DNA from: Nocardia acididurans
GTDB taxonomy: Bacteria > Actinomycetota > Actinomycetes > Mycobacteriales > Mycobacteriaceae
Reading direction: 5' to 3'
Length of the DNA: 64,000 nucleotides
Assembly: GCF_016741815.1 (NCBI RefSeq)
Contig: NZ_JAERRJ010000012.1
Coordinates: 124,001 to 188,000 of the forward strand
Part shown: positions 40,774 through 49,695 of the stretch, piece by piece
Numbering within the stretch: the first letter of the stretch is position 1
Layout: each line of letters opens with the position of its first letter
Notes under the pieces: model-generated
Databases searched by the model: none
What the model saw: only the letters and a program-made list of their open reading frames with translations
What the model was told of the DNA's origin: nothing
Program-made: the position numbers and the translations under genes

Positions 40774-41301
40774 TCACGCCGTCCGGCGCTCCTCCGTCTC
40801 CCCGTGGTTCCCGTGCGGGCGGCGCGCCGCCTCACCACGTTGCGCGCGCGGCGCGACCACGCCGGCGGCCAGATCGGTCCAGCCGTCGGCCATCTGGGCC
40901 AGCAGGAACCAGGCGGCGTGCACCTGTTCGTCGGATACCTTCTCGGCCGTGCGCAGCAGATGGACGGCGCGCACCTGCGCGGCGGCCATCGCATCCACCA
41001 TCGAGCCCAGGGATTCCGTCCGTGTCACACCCCGCCGACGCGCACGGGCAGTCACCCATTCATCGATATGCGAAACCAGTTGTGCGCGTCGCTCATCGAT
41101 ACCACCGGCGTCGCCCCGGCGGTGCCGGCGTTCCAGGTGGAGTTCGGCGAGGCCGCGGGCCCAGCGGGTCACCGGGTGGTCGTCGGGCTGGTCGCCGATG
41201 TGACCGCAGAAGGCGGCCAGCAGTTCGTGCCAGTCGGGCAGGAGGGCCACGTCGGTACGGCCGCTCGCCCGCCAGATGGGTGTGCTGTCCGGAACGTACA
41301 T
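40774..41301 (-). CDS. DUF4254 family protein
   Basis: This 175-residue all-helical protein has 'LLPDWHELLAAFCGHIG', 'HPVTRWARGLAELHLERRHR' and 'SLGSMVDAMAAAQVRAVHLL', ending in a basic tail. The pattern matches DUF4254 proteins, which are common in Nocardia and of unknown function. The ATG at 41301 follows GGAGG at seven bases; the longer frame to 41400 is not convincing. It is convergent with the STAND gene, with 73 bp between stops and no strong terminator in that gap. Confidence 0.78.
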   Translation of the reverse strand: MYVPDSTPIWRASGRTDVALLPDWHELLAAFCGHIGDQPDDHPVTRWARGLAELHLERRHRRGDAGGIDERRAQLVSHIDEWVTARARRRGVTRTESLGSMVDAMAAAQVRAVHLLRTAEKVSDEQVHAAWFLLAQMADGWTDLAAGVVAPRAQRGEAARRPHGNHGETEERRTA

Positions 41302-41648
41302 GCGTTTCCTCCACGGCAAAGCGGGCGCACCCGGCGCCGTGGACGGTTGCCGGACCGCGAGCCCGGCGCGGCAAGGGCGGACCGCGCCGGATCCTGGCAA
41401 CCGCTATCGGCGAAGGGCACATCTCGATGCGGCGCCGGGTGCAGTTACAGAATGACCCGGAGCCGCGGACTTCCCACCGCCCTTACAGTGGCCTTCCACT
41501 GCCCATTCACCCGCCGCGCCGAACGACACGCCATGTTCCAAGGAGGATGACCGGTATCCGATGGGCGAAATGCCCTGTGCGAGAAGATCATCCGGCCGGA
41601 AAGAGCAATAACAAACCGACACATCGGAATTGTTAGCGCGGTGCCGAA
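41302..41648. other. Intergenic region with a strong Shine-Dalgarno and tiny ORFs
   Basis: No protein gene of normal size is supported in these 347 bp. A perfect CAAGGAGG lies at 41539-41546 on the plus strand. It is followed by ATGs at 41547 (29 codons to TAG) and 41561 (16 codons), of which only the second is suitably spaced. A lower-GC stretch follows at 41590-41635. On the minus strand it contains the promoter of the DUF4254 gene and the 3' side of proB. Confidence 0.4.
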
Positions 41649-42788
41649 TCAGACCTTCACGAGATCATCGGCGTGCACGACGGGACGCTGCATCGCATCT
41701 GGAAGTTCGCTGGTGGAACGACCTTTCATGGCGGTCAGCTCGACGCTGTCGTACGCGACCACGCCGCGGGCGACGATACGGCCGTCCGGAGCGACGAGAT
41801 CGACGACGTCGCCACCGTAGAAACGGCCTCGGACATCGGTGATACCGGCGGCGAGCAGGGAGTGGCGACGGTCGGCTACGGCACGGACGGCACCGTCGTC
41901 CAAGTGGATCGCGCCATGACTGTCGGCGGCGTGGCGGACCCAGAACTTGCGGGCCGACAGGCGAACCGGGCGCGCGGCGAAAGCCGTGCCGACCGTCGCG
42001 CCCGCGAGCGCCGCGGCCGCATCCGAGGCGGCGGCCAGCAGGACCGGGACACCCGCGTCCGCGGCCAGCCGCGCGGCGGAGAGCTTGGAGGCCATCCCGC
42101 CGGTACCCAGCGCGCCACCGCTGCCGGCGATCACGCCGTCCAGATCGGCGCTGCTGCGCACCTCCGGAATGAAGTTCGCGTCACCCTTGCGCGGGTCGCC
42201 GTCGTAGAGGCCGTCCACATCCGAGAGCAGCACCAGGGCGTCCGCGCCGACCAGGTGCGCCACCAGCGCGGCCAGCCGGTCGTTGTCGCCGAAGCGGATC
42301 TCTTCCGTTGCGACAGTGTCGTTTTCGTTCACCACCGCGATGGCGTGCAGCGACCGCAGGCGATCCAGGGTGCGCTGGGCATTGCGATGGTGTTCGCGAC
42401 GGCCGAAGTCGCCCGCCGACAGCAGCACCTGCCCGACCACCCGGTCGTAGCGGGAGAACGAGGTACCCCAGGCGTGCGCCAGCGCCAGCTGACCGACACT
42501 CGCCGCCGCCTGCTTGGTCGCCAGATCCTTCGGTCGCTTGGACAATCCGAGCGGGGCGATACCCGCGCCGATGGCGCCGGAGGACACCACCACCACATCC
42601 GACCCGGCCCGCATGCGCGCCTCCACCGCATCGGCCAGGCGATCCAGCCGGTCGATGTCCAGGCCGCCCTCGAGACTGGTCAGCGCCGACGACCCGATCT
42701 TCACGACCACGCTGCGCGCGGACGCGACGGCCTGCCGCGCCTCACTGAGTTCGGTCACCTTCGTACCAATCGAACTCACTTGCACCAC
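41649..42788 (-). CDS. proB: Glutamate 5-kinase
   Basis: ProB phosphorylates L-glutamate, the first step of proline synthesis. This protein of up to 379 residues has the amino-acid-kinase core ('SVVVKIGSSALTS', 'VVVVSSGAIGAGIAPLGLSK', 'AVVNENDTVATEEIRFGDND', 'GTGGMASKLSAARLAADAGV') and a C-terminal PUA domain ('GAIHLDDGAVRAVADRRHSL', 'FYGGDVVDLVAPDGRIVARG'). The PUA domain often takes part in proline feedback. The true start is uncertain: GTG codons at 42788, 42785, 42776 and 42758 are all in frame and none has a clear ribosome-binding site. It follows obg by 55 bp, as in mycobacteria. Confidence 0.95.
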   Translation of the reverse strand: MVQVSSIGTKVTELSEARQAVASARSVVVKIGSSALTSLEGGLDIDRLDRLADAVEARMRAGSDVVVVSSGAIGAGIAPLGLSKRPKDLATKQAAASVGQLALAHAWGTSFSRYDRVVGQVLLSAGDFGRREHHRNAQRTLDRLRSLHAIAVVNENDTVATEEIRFGDNDRLAALVAHLVGADALVLLSDVDGLYDGDPRKGDANFIPEVRSSADLDGVIAGSGGALGTGGMASKLSAARLAADAGVPVLLAAASDAAAALAGATVGTAFAARPVRLSARKFWVRHAADSHGAIHLDDGAVRAVADRRHSLLAAGITDVRGRFYGGDVVDLVAPDGRIVARGVVAYDSVELTAMKGRSTSELPDAMQRPVVHADDLVKV

Positions 42789-42843
42789 ACCTCAATTCGC
42801 CCGCGCCGCGCGTCCCACGCGGCGCCGCACCCGAAAGATGTTC

Positions 42844-44298
42844 CTACTCTTCGTCTTCAGTCACCAGACCGCGGCGCACACGCGAGGCGTGCTTGCGCTC
42901 GGCAGCACTGATGCGGTCGGTCTGATCCAGCCGCGGGTCCACGCCGCGGCGGGTCATCAGCGTCTCGACACCCGCCGAGATGGACGGCTCCCAGTCGAAG
43001 ACGTAATCGCCGATGGTCACCGACGCGCCCGGCTCGGCACCCAGCTTGACCAGCTCCTCCTCGACGCCCAGCCGGGCCAGACGGTCCGCCAGGTAGCCCA
43101 CGGCCTCGTCGTTGTCGAACTGGGTCTGATGCACCCAGCGCTCCGGCCGCTCACCGGAGACGATGAAGCCGCCCTCCACCTCCGGATCCCGGATGACACG
43201 GAAACCGCTGTCGCCCTTGGCAACCGGGCGGATGATCTGCCGCTTGGCCTCGGCCTTCGGATGCGCCGCACGGTACGCGGCGACCATCTCGGCCAGCGCG
43301 AAGGTCAACGGGCGCAAGCCTTCCCGGCTCACCGCCGAAATCTTGAACACCGGCCAGCCACGCTTGGCCAGCTCCGGCTCCACGAAATCCGCCAGCTCGT
43401 CGGCATCGGGGATATCGGCCTTGTTCAGGATGACCACGCGCGGGCGATCCGCCAGATCACCCAGACCGGCGTCACCCTTCAGCGCGGGCTGATAGGCGGC
43501 CAATTCGGCTTCCAGCGCATCGATATCGGAGATCGGGTCGCGGCCCGGCTCCAGCGTCGCGCAGTCCACGACATGCGCGAGCACCGCGCAGCGCTCCAGA
43601 TGCCGCAGAAAATCCAGGCCCAGACCACGGCCCTCGCTCGCACCCGGGATCAGACCCGGCACATCGGCGACGGTGAACGTGGTGTCACCCGACTGCACCA
43701 CACCGAGATTCGGCACCAGCGTGGTGAACGGGTAGTCCGCGATCTTCGGCTTGGCCGCCGACAGCACCGACACCAGCGACGACTTACCGGCCGACGGGAA
43801 ACCCACCAGGCCCACATCCGCCACCGACTTCAGCTCGAGCACCAGCTCGCGCTCCTGGCCCTCCTCGCCGAGCAGTGCGAAACCGGGAGCCTTGCGCGCC
43901 TTCGACACCAGCGCCGCATTGCCCAGACCGCCGCGCCCGCCCTGGGCCGCCACATAGGTCGCGCCCGCACCGATCAGATCCGCGAGGATCTCACCGTCGG
44001 TGCTCATGACGACCGTGCCGTCCGGCACCTTCAGCAGCAAGCCCTCACCCTGCTTGCCATTGCGGTTACCGCCCTCACCGGGCTTGCCGTTGCCGCCCTT
44101 GGCATGCGGATGGAAGTGAAAGTCCAACAGGGTGTGCACATTCGGGTCGACCTCGAGGATCACATCCCCGCCGTTGCCGCCGTTACCGCCGTCCGGACCG
44201 CCGAGCGGCATGAACTTCTCACGGCGCACCGAAGCACACCCGTGCCCACCCTTGCCCGCGCGCACGTGCAGAACGACACGGTCGATGAATTTGGACAT
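42844..44298 (-). CDS. obg: GTPase Obg/CgtA
   Basis: Obg is an essential ribosome-associated GTPase of large-subunit assembly and stress control. This 484-residue protein has the glycine-rich Obg fold ('FIDRVVLHVRAGKGGHGCAS', 'PLGGPDGGNGGNGGDVILEV'), the GTPase domain with 'GFPSAGKSSL', 'DVPGLIPGASEGRGLG', 'NKADIPDADEL' and 'KISAVSREGLRPL', and the OCT domain ('ERWVHQTQFDNDEAVGYLAD'). The ATG at 44298 is 12 bases from AAGGAGG; an ATG at 44310 touches the Shine-Dalgarno and is less likely. A U-rich terminator separates it from rpmA. Confidence 0.96.
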   Translation of the reverse strand: MSKFIDRVVLHVRAGKGGHGCASVRREKFMPLGGPDGGNGGNGGDVILEVDPNVHTLLDFHFHPHAKGGNGKPGEGGNRNGKQGEGLLLKVPDGTVVMSTDGEILADLIGAGATYVAAQGGRGGLGNAALVSKARKAPGFALLGEEGQERELVLELKSVADVGLVGFPSAGKSSLVSVLSAAKPKIADYPFTTLVPNLGVVQSGDTTFTVADVPGLIPGASEGRGLGLDFLRHLERCAVLAHVVDCATLEPGRDPISDIDALEAELAAYQPALKGDAGLGDLADRPRVVILNKADIPDADELADFVEPELAKRGWPVFKISAVSREGLRPLTFALAEMVAAYRAAHPKAEAKRQIIRPVAKGDSGFRVIRDPEVEGGFIVSGERPERWVHQTQFDNDEAVGYLADRLARLGVEEELVKLGAEPGASVTIGDYVFDWEPSISAGVETLMTRRGVDPRLDQTDRISAAERKHASRVRRGLVTEDEE

Positions 44299-44356
44299 GG
44301 CTTTGATCATCCTCCTTCAGGACATGTCGGCTGGAATCCAGCTACTGCTCGTGTGT

Positions 44357-44403
44357 CGGAAACAACAAAGCGGGCCAGGGTGTTTCTGCACCCTGACCCG
44401 CTT
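44357..44403 (-). terminator. Rho-independent terminator between rpmA and obg
   Basis: A 15-position stem with one C-A mismatch (AAGCGGG...CCCGCTT, inner AGGGTG/CACCCT, loop TTTCTG) is followed on the minus strand by the U-rich run TTTGTTGTTT. This is one of the few hairpins here with a real U-tract. It lies between co-directional rpmA and obg, so it probably lowers read-through from ribosomal-protein to GTPase expression. Confidence 0.75.
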
Positions 44404-44435
44404 CGGAAAGTTTGTGGAGAAGCTCCGGGACGGCG

Positions 44436-44702
44436 TCAGGCCGACACCGGCTCCGGAACCACGATGTTGACCGTCTTGCGGCCACGCTTGGTGCCGAACT
44501 TCACCGCGCCCGCCTCGAGGGCGAACAGGGTGTCGTCACCGCCACGGCCGACGTTCACGCCGGGGTGGAAGTGGGTGCCGCGCTGACGAACGAGAATCTC
44601 GCCCGCCTTGACGGTCTGACCGCCGAAGCGCTTCACACCGAGCCGCTGGGCATTCGAGTCGCGACCGTTGCGCGAGCTGGATGCACCCTTCTTATGTGCC
44701 AT
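44436..44702 (-). CDS. rpmA: 50S ribosomal protein L27
   Basis: This 88-residue L27 begins 'MAHKKGASSSRNGRDSNAQR' and continues 'LGVKRFGGQTVKAGEILVRQ', 'RGTHFHPGVNVGRGGDDTLF'. It is the standard actinobacterial form without the cleavable N-terminal extension of Firmicutes. L27 reaches the peptidyl-transferase centre of the ribosome. GAGGAG precedes the ATG. It follows rplU by 46 bp, the usual pair. Confidence 0.98.
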   Translation of the reverse strand: MAHKKGASSSRNGRDSNAQRLGVKRFGGQTVKAGEILVRQRGTHFHPGVNVGRGGDDTLFALEAGAVKFGTKRGRKTVNIVVPEPVSA

Positions 44703-44748
44703 GTCTCAGTACTCCTCGTGCCGGGGTGCGAACCCCTGGTCGGAACTC

Positions 44749-45060
44749 TTACTTGATGCCGGTGACCTTCAGGACCGTCAGCTTCTGACGGTGGCCCTGA
44801 CGCTTGTGGTAGCCGGTCTTGTTCTTGAACTTGTGGATGCGGATCTTCGGGCCCTTGGTCTGCTCGACGACCTCGGCGGACACGGAGACCTTCGCCAGCT
44901 TGTCAGCATCGGTGGTCAGCTCGGCGCCGTTCACAACCAGCACCGGCGCCAGGGACACGGACGTGCCCGGCTCACCCTCGATCTTCTCGACCTTCACCAG
45001 GTCACCGACCGCGACCTTGTACTGCTTTCCGCCGGTCTTGACGATCGCGTACGTTGCCAT
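44749..45060 (-). CDS. rplU: 50S ribosomal protein L21
   Basis: This 103-residue L21 has 'MATYAIVKTGGKQYKVAVGD', 'LVKVEKIEGEPGTSVSLAPV', and the RNA-binding C-terminus 'KNKTGYHKRQGHRQKLTVLK'. It binds 23S rRNA in the large subunit. It is the first gene of the rplU-rpmA-(obg-proB) unit. Its leader contains several hairpins that may be an autoregulatory site. Confidence 0.98.
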   Translation of the reverse strand: MATYAIVKTGGKQYKVAVGDLVKVEKIEGEPGTSVSLAPVLVVNGAELTTDADKLAKVSVSAEVVEQTKGPKIRIHKFKNKTGYHKRQGHRQKLTVLKVTGIK

Positions 45061-45306
45061 CGGTCGGCTGCCCTTCTCTCTGTCTTCGAGTGCTTACGCA
45101 CTCTGCTCACACGGCTGGCTGATCGGTTCGCACCGAAAACCGCCGCAGACTGGTCTGGTAATCCTGCCGCTCAGCGCCTGGTAGCTCTCGAGGTGATCGG
45201 GCACCTTCAGCGCGATGGTCACAGCAGATTGCTGTCACCTGGCAGCGACTGACCAAGACTACAGGACCGGAACCACCCCCTCCAAACTGGGGGCCGCCAC
45301 TCTCGT
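45061..45306 (-). promoter_or_regulatory. rplU leader region with several small hairpins
   Basis: Upstream of rplU lie a perfect GAGTGC/GCACTC stem with loop TTAC (45088-45103), a CGGTT/AACCG stem (about 45124-45142) and a CCCCC/GGGGG stem (about 45276-45293). No gene is supported here. Ribosomal-protein leaders often bind their own product; that is a suggestion only. Confidence 0.35.
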
Positions 45307-45339
45307 GGGGGCTCTCAGGGGCTTCGCCCCCGAACCCCC
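45307..45339. repeat. Nested GC hairpin element, copy 2
   Basis: An inner stem GGGGC/GCCCC with loop TTC sits between outer runs GGGGG and CCCCC, with the spacer CGAA before the last C-run. The architecture is that of the element at 16053-16094. Here it lies between the divergent rplU and DUF3224 genes. Confidence 0.5.
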
Positions 45340-45396
45340 GAATACCGTGTCGTCTTCTTACAAGACCGGCGCAGCGGTGCGTGACAGGATTTTCCC

Positions 45397-45801
45397 ATGC
45401 GAGCAACCGGCACCTTCAGCGTCAAGTCATTCACTCCCACCGATATCGTCCCTGATCCGGCCATCCCGACCGCGCTCGCGACGGGGGTATCGCATATGGA
45501 GAAGGTGTTCGAGGGTGAGATCAGCGGGCGGGCTGCGACCTTGTTCACATCCACGTTCGATCAGGCTTCCGGCGTCGGCACCTATCTGGCGATGGAATCC
45601 TTCGAGGGCACGGTCGACGGGAAGGCCGGGGCGTTCAACTTCGCGCATTCGGCCTCGACCACCGGGTCCGACCGTCTCGACGAATTCTTCGTCATCGTCC
45701 GAGGCAGCGGCACCGGCGAGCTGGCGGGGATCAGCGGGGGCGGCGGCATCGCCGTCGACGCGGACGGGACGCACCGGATCTGGTTCGAGTACGAGCTCTG
45801 A
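45397..45801 (+). CDS. DUF3224 family protein
   Basis: This 134-residue single-domain protein is an eight-strand barrel-like DUF3224 member: 'MRATGTFSVKSFTPTDIVPD', 'MEKVFEGEISGRAATLFTST', 'YLAMESFEGTVDGKAGAFNF', 'FFVIVRGSGTGELAGISGGG' and 'DGTHRIWFEYEL'. Such proteins bind or convert small hydrophobic ligands, but no function is proven. It occupies the place between rplU and rne that holds dctA in M. tuberculosis. It shares a bidirectional terminator with rne. Confidence 0.85.
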   Translation: MRATGTFSVKSFTPTDIVPDPAIPTALATGVSHMEKVFEGEISGRAATLFTSTFDQASGVGTYLAMESFEGTVDGKAGAFNFAHSASTTGSDRLDEFFVIVRGSGTGELAGISGGGGIAVDADGTHRIWFEYEL

Positions 45802-45810
45802 CGCGACAGC

Positions 45811-45842
45811 GAAGGCCCCGCTGGATTTCCAGCGGGGCCTTC
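45811..45842. terminator. Bidirectional terminator between DUF3224 and rne
   Basis: A 15-bp perfect inverted repeat (GAAGGCCCCGCTGGA/TCCAGCGGGGCCTTC) around TT folds as a 14-bp stem with a 4-base loop. It lies between the two convergent stops at 45801 and 45855 and can serve both strands. Confidence 0.85.
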
Positions 45843-45854
45843 GTCATTCGAACC

Positions 45855-48800
45855 TCAGTTGCCGCCCTCCGGGGCACCGGCCGGACGGCCGGCGGTGCGG
45901 CGGCGCGGGCGCGCACGCGGTGCGACCTCGGCCGGGGCGATGTCCTCCAGCGAGAAGGCCGGGGTCTGCGGCTGATCCGCGCTGGACAGCACGAAGACCG
46001 CGCCCTTGCTCTCGGTGGTCGGAGCAGCCGCCGTGCGGGCCACCCGGCGACGACGGCGCGCGGGGGCCGCGACATCCGATTCCGCCACGGCCGGCTTCGG
46101 TTCGGCCGCTTCGGTTTCCGCGGGCTTCGCGGCCTGCGCCTCGGTCACCAGGATCGACGCTTCGGCGGCGGCCTCGATCGCCTCGGCGGACACCACCTCG
46201 TCGGCGGCCTCCTGCTGAGCGGGCGTTACCTGCTCCGCGGCGAGCGCGGCGCGGGCGGTGCCATTGGTCGCGGCCTTGGCGACGACCTCGTCCTGGGCGC
46301 GCGCGGCCTCCACGGCCCCGGCCTCGGCGGTCTCGTTCGCCTGCGCGACCTCGGCGACAGCGTCGACGCCCGCGACCTCGGCGATGGCCACGGCGGCTTC
46401 GGCGGCGGCCACCTCGTCGGCGATTCCGGCGGCCTCCGCCGCGGCGTCGTCGGCGATCACGGCGGCCGCGTCCACGGCCTCCAGATCGGTGTGGTCGACG
46501 TCCTCGTCCTCGGCGTGGTGGTGCGCGGCCATGGCCAGGGCGACCGGATGGGCGCGCTTGGCGGCGGCCTTCTCGCTGCCCTTGCCCTCGTCCTTGACCG
46601 GCTCGGCCTTCTCCTCGACCTGCGGCTCGACGGCCGGGGTCTCGGCGGCCGCGCCACCGCGGTCCTTGCGACGACGACGCGAACCCTCGCGACGGCCCAC
46701 ACCCTCCTCGGCCGGAGCCGACTCCACCGGGTAGTTGTGCACCAGGATGCCGCGGCCGTGGCAGTGCTCACACGTGGTGGAGAACGCCTCGACCAGGCCG
46801 GTGCCCAGCTTCTTGCGGGTCATCTGGACCAGGCCCAGCGAGGTGACCTCGGAGACCTGATGGCGGGTGCGATCGCGGCCCAGCGCCTCGGTGAGCCTGC
46901 GCAGCACCAGATCCCGGTTGGACTCGAGCACCATGTCGATGAAGTCGACGACGATCATGCCGCCGATATCGCGCAGGCGCATCTGCCGCACGATCTCCTC
47001 GGCGGCCTCGAGGTTGTTGCGGGTGACCGTCTCCTCGAGGTTCGACCCGCCGCTACCGGTGAACTTGCCGGTATTGACGTCGATGACCGTCATGGCCTCG
47101 GTGCGGTCGATCACCAGGGTGCCGCCCGAGGGCAGCCACACCTTGCGGTCGAGCGCCTTGGCCAGCTGCTCGTCGATGCGGAACGCGCCGAACACGTCGA
47201 CACCGCTCTGATCGTGACGCGCGACGCGGGCCAGCATGTCGGGAGCGACCGTGCGGACATAGTTCTCCACCGTGGTCCAGGCGCGGTCGCCCTCGATGAC
47301 CAGCTTGGAGAAGTCCTCGTTGAACAGGTCGCGGACGACCTTGACCAGCAGGTCGGGCTCCTCGTACAGCGTCTTGGGCGCACCCGAGCTGTTCTTGGCC
47401 TGCTCCTCGATGGTGCGCCAGGTCTGCTGCAGGCGCTCCACATCGCGGGCCAGCTCGTTCTCGTGCACACCCTCGGACGCGGTGCGGATGATGACGCCAG
47501 CGTCCTGCGGGACGATATCGCGCAGAATCTCCTTGAGCCGCTTGCGTTCGGTATCGGGCAGCTTGCGCGAGATACCGGTGGAGGTGCCGCCCGGCACGTA
47601 CACCAGGAAGCGACCGGCCAGGCTGATCTGCGTGGTCAGGCGAGCGCCCTTGTGGCCCACCGGATCCTTCGAGACCTGCACCAGCACGGTGTCACCGGGC
47701 TTGAGCGCCTGCTCGATCTTGCGCTCCTTGCCGCCCAGACCGGCGGCCTCCCAGTTCACCTCGCCCGCGTACAGCACGCCGTTGCGGCCGCGGCCGATAT
47801 CGACGAACGCCGCCTCCATCGAGGGCAGCACGTTCTGCACCTTGCCCAGGTACACATTGCCGACCATCGAGGCCGACCCGGTGCTGGTGACGAAGTGCTC
47901 GACCAGGATGTTGTCCTCGAGCACCGCGACCTGGATGGTGGCCGCCGGATGTTCGGGGAAGGTCTTCTCGCGCACCACCATCACGCGGTCCACCGATTCG
48001 CGGCGAGCCAGGAACTCCGACTCGGTCAGGATCGGCGGGCGGCGGCGACCGGCCTCACGCCCGTCGCGGCGGCGCTGACGCTTGGCCTCGAGGCGCGTGG
48101 AACCGCTGATGCCCTGCACCTCGTCCACCTCTTTGGCGGCGCGGCGCTTGGAACGCGGTTCGCGCTCGTGCACGACCGTATTCGGCGGATCGTCCTCGGC
48201 GGCCTCGACCTCGGTGTCGTCCCCGCCCTTGCGGCGGCGACGGCGACGGCGGCGACGGCTGCTCGAGCCCTCCGGCACGGCGGCCGAATCCTCGTCGTCG
48301 TCGGCGTCGTCGGCCTGGTCGTCGGCCTCGGAGGTGTCGGCCGACTCGTCGGTCTCGTCCTCGGACTCGTCGCCGTCGGAATCGCTGTTCTGCTCGCCGC
48401 GACCACGGCCACGACCACGGCGGCCGCGGCGGCGACGCCGCGAGGTGCCCTCGCCGCGCTCCTCACGGTTCGACTCGTCGGTCCACTCGGCGTCGTCCTC
48501 GGACGCGGTGTCCTCGGCCTTCTCCTCGGCGGCCTTGGTCTCGGTCGCGCGGACCTCGGCGGTCTTGTCCTCGGCGGCGCGCTCCTCGGCGCGGGCCTTG
48601 CGGTCGGCGCGGCGCTTGCGCCGGGCCTCCTCGGCGGCCGCCACATCCGGGGCCTGGAACAGCGGCGCGGCCACCGAGGCCGGCTGGAACTGCACCGGCT
48701 CCTCGACCTGCGCGGGCTCCTGCTGCTGGAACGGGCTGGTCTGGAAGGGGTTGGTGAACAGCGCCTGCTGCGGGGCGAAACCGGCGGCGGGCGCGGGCTC

Positions 48801-49274
48801 GGCGGCGGGGACGTTCGTGAACAGGGATCCGATGCGGGCGCCGGGCGCGGATTCGGCAGCGGCGAGCGCGGCTTCCGAGGCGGTGACGGCGTCGGCGACG
48901 GCCTGCGCCGTCTCGGCCTCCTCGACCTCTTCGGCGGCGAGTTCGTCGGCCGCGCGGTCGTCGCCCTTGGCGATGGCCTCGTCGACCGTCGTCTCGGTGA
49001 TGGCCCGCGGGGCCTCGGAGCCCTCGACCGTGCGCGGGCCGAAGGCGTCTCTGACGGTTTCGGCGACCGTGCGGTCCAGGCTCGATTGCGGGCTGCGCGC
49101 TTGCGCGCCCATCTCGGTCAGGTGGGCAAGGATGCGTTTGCTGGTGACACCCAGCAGCTTGGCCAGTGCGTGCACGCGGATCCGTTCCGGCAACTGTTCG
49201 GCAGCCGGGTTGTTCCCCGCGGCCTCCCCCACACTGTTCGTCTGCGATGTTTCCAGCGGCTCTTGATCGGCCAC
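45855..49274 (-). CDS. rne: Ribonuclease E/G family endoribonuclease
   Basis: This 1139-residue RNase E of the actinobacterial type has its catalytic core in the middle. The N-terminus has an IF2N-like segment ('RIRVHALAKLLGVTSKRILA'), then long acidic and arginine-rich disordered stretches. The core carries the S1 region ('VGNVYLGKVQNVLPSMEAAF', about 465-500) and the DNase-I-like metal site ('MTVIDVNTGKF' about 725, 'GGMIVVDFIDMVL' about 770). The zinc-link 'CEHCHGRG' follows near 834. The C-terminal 300 residues are Ala/Glu-rich and disordered, ending in an Arg-rich segment. It processes rRNA and tRNA and turns over mRNA. The GTG at 49274 follows GAGGAG, which a hairpin can mask. Confidence 0.97.
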   Translation of the reverse strand: MADQEPLETSQTNSVGEAAGNNPAAEQLPERIRVHALAKLLGVTSKRILAHLTEMGAQARSPQSSLDRTVAETVRDAFGPRTVEGSEAPRAITETTVDEAIAKGDDRAADELAAEEVEEAETAQAVADAVTASEAALAAAESAPGARIGSLFTNVPAAEPAPAAGFAPQQALFTNPFQTSPFQQQEPAQVEEPVQFQPASVAAPLFQAPDVAAAEEARRKRRADRKARAEERAAEDKTAEVRATETKAAEEKAEDTASEDDAEWTDESNREERGEGTSRRRRRGRRGRGRGRGEQNSDSDGDESEDETDESADTSEADDQADDADDDEDSAAVPEGSSSRRRRRRRRRKGGDDTEVEAAEDDPPNTVVHEREPRSKRRAAKEVDEVQGISGSTRLEAKRQRRRDGREAGRRRPPILTESEFLARRESVDRVMVVREKTFPEHPAATIQVAVLEDNILVEHFVTSTGSASMVGNVYLGKVQNVLPSMEAAFVDIGRGRNGVLYAGEVNWEAAGLGGKERKIEQALKPGDTVLVQVSKDPVGHKGARLTTQISLAGRFLVYVPGGTSTGISRKLPDTERKRLKEILRDIVPQDAGVIIRTASEGVHENELARDVERLQQTWRTIEEQAKNSSGAPKTLYEEPDLLVKVVRDLFNEDFSKLVIEGDRAWTTVENYVRTVAPDMLARVARHDQSGVDVFGAFRIDEQLAKALDRKVWLPSGGTLVIDRTEAMTVIDVNTGKFTGSGGSNLEETVTRNNLEAAEEIVRQMRLRDIGGMIVVDFIDMVLESNRDLVLRRLTEALGRDRTRHQVSEVTSLGLVQMTRKKLGTGLVEAFSTTCEHCHGRGILVHNYPVESAPAEEGVGRREGSRRRRKDRGGAAAETPAVEPQVEEKAEPVKDEGKGSEKAAAKRAHPVALAMAAHHHAEDEDVDHTDLEAVDAAAVIADDAAAEAAGIADEVAAAEAAVAIAEVAGVDAVAEVAQANETAEAGAVEAARAQDEVVAKAATNGTARAALAAEQVTPAQQEAADEVVSAEAIEAAAEASILVTEAQAAKPAETEAAEPKPAVAESDVAAPARRRRRVARTAAAPTTESKGAVFVLSSADQPQTPAFSLEDIAPAEVAPRARPRRRTAGRPAGAPEGGN

Positions 49275-49279
49275 GAATT

Positions 49280-49313
49280 CTCCTCGGGCCCCCGGGCGCG
49301 TCCCTCCGAGGAG
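49280..49313 (-). promoter_or_regulatory. Hairpin that pairs with the rne Shine-Dalgarno
   Basis: On the minus strand CTCCTCGG (49313-49306) pairs perfectly with CCGAGGAG (49287-49280), which contains the rne ribosome-binding site five bases before the GTG. The 18-base loop is G/C-rich. The structure would block initiation and could be opened or cut by RNase E itself. Confidence 0.55.
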
Positions 49314-49695
49314 TGACGCGGCCGACGCGGGGGCGCTGTCGTTTCGTACCCGCTACCCTCCCGGGCACGGGTCGATAAGTCTTCGCTCCGTGTGGCCCGT
49401 TACCACCTGTGTTGTCGTCGTTCGGGCTAACTGGTCACGCGGAGCCTGGCTGTTGGCTCAACTCCGCGGTTCGAGCGTTCATCCAGCGTGCCGCCGTCCA
49501 GCCGAGTCTTGGGAGCTGTCGGTGGCAGCGATGATCGTCCGTCGTGCCGCGGTGTCAATCGGTAGTGGCTCCGGCCTGCCGCAAACGGTGGGCGTCGGCT
49601 ACTTCCAGAGCCAGTATCCCACACCCGGTGGAACCGTCGCGCCGATGAACCCAGGACGGGCCGTCGCGAGTCGCACGGGGGCGAGATATGCGAGC
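49314..49695 (-). other. Long rne upstream region without a gene
   Basis: No coding gene is convincing in these 382 bp; frames on both strands are arginine/serine-rich and lack recognisable features. Together with the SD hairpin it makes a spacer of about 460 bp between ndk and rne, room for an rne promoter and a long 5' untranslated region. I see no further strong hairpin. Confidence 0.4.

Noticed and set aside
46491..49316. 941-codon plus-strand ORF opposite rne
   Set aside because: It is a mirror of the GC-rich rne codons. Translation is Leu/Gly/Val repeats without domains, and rne is certain.
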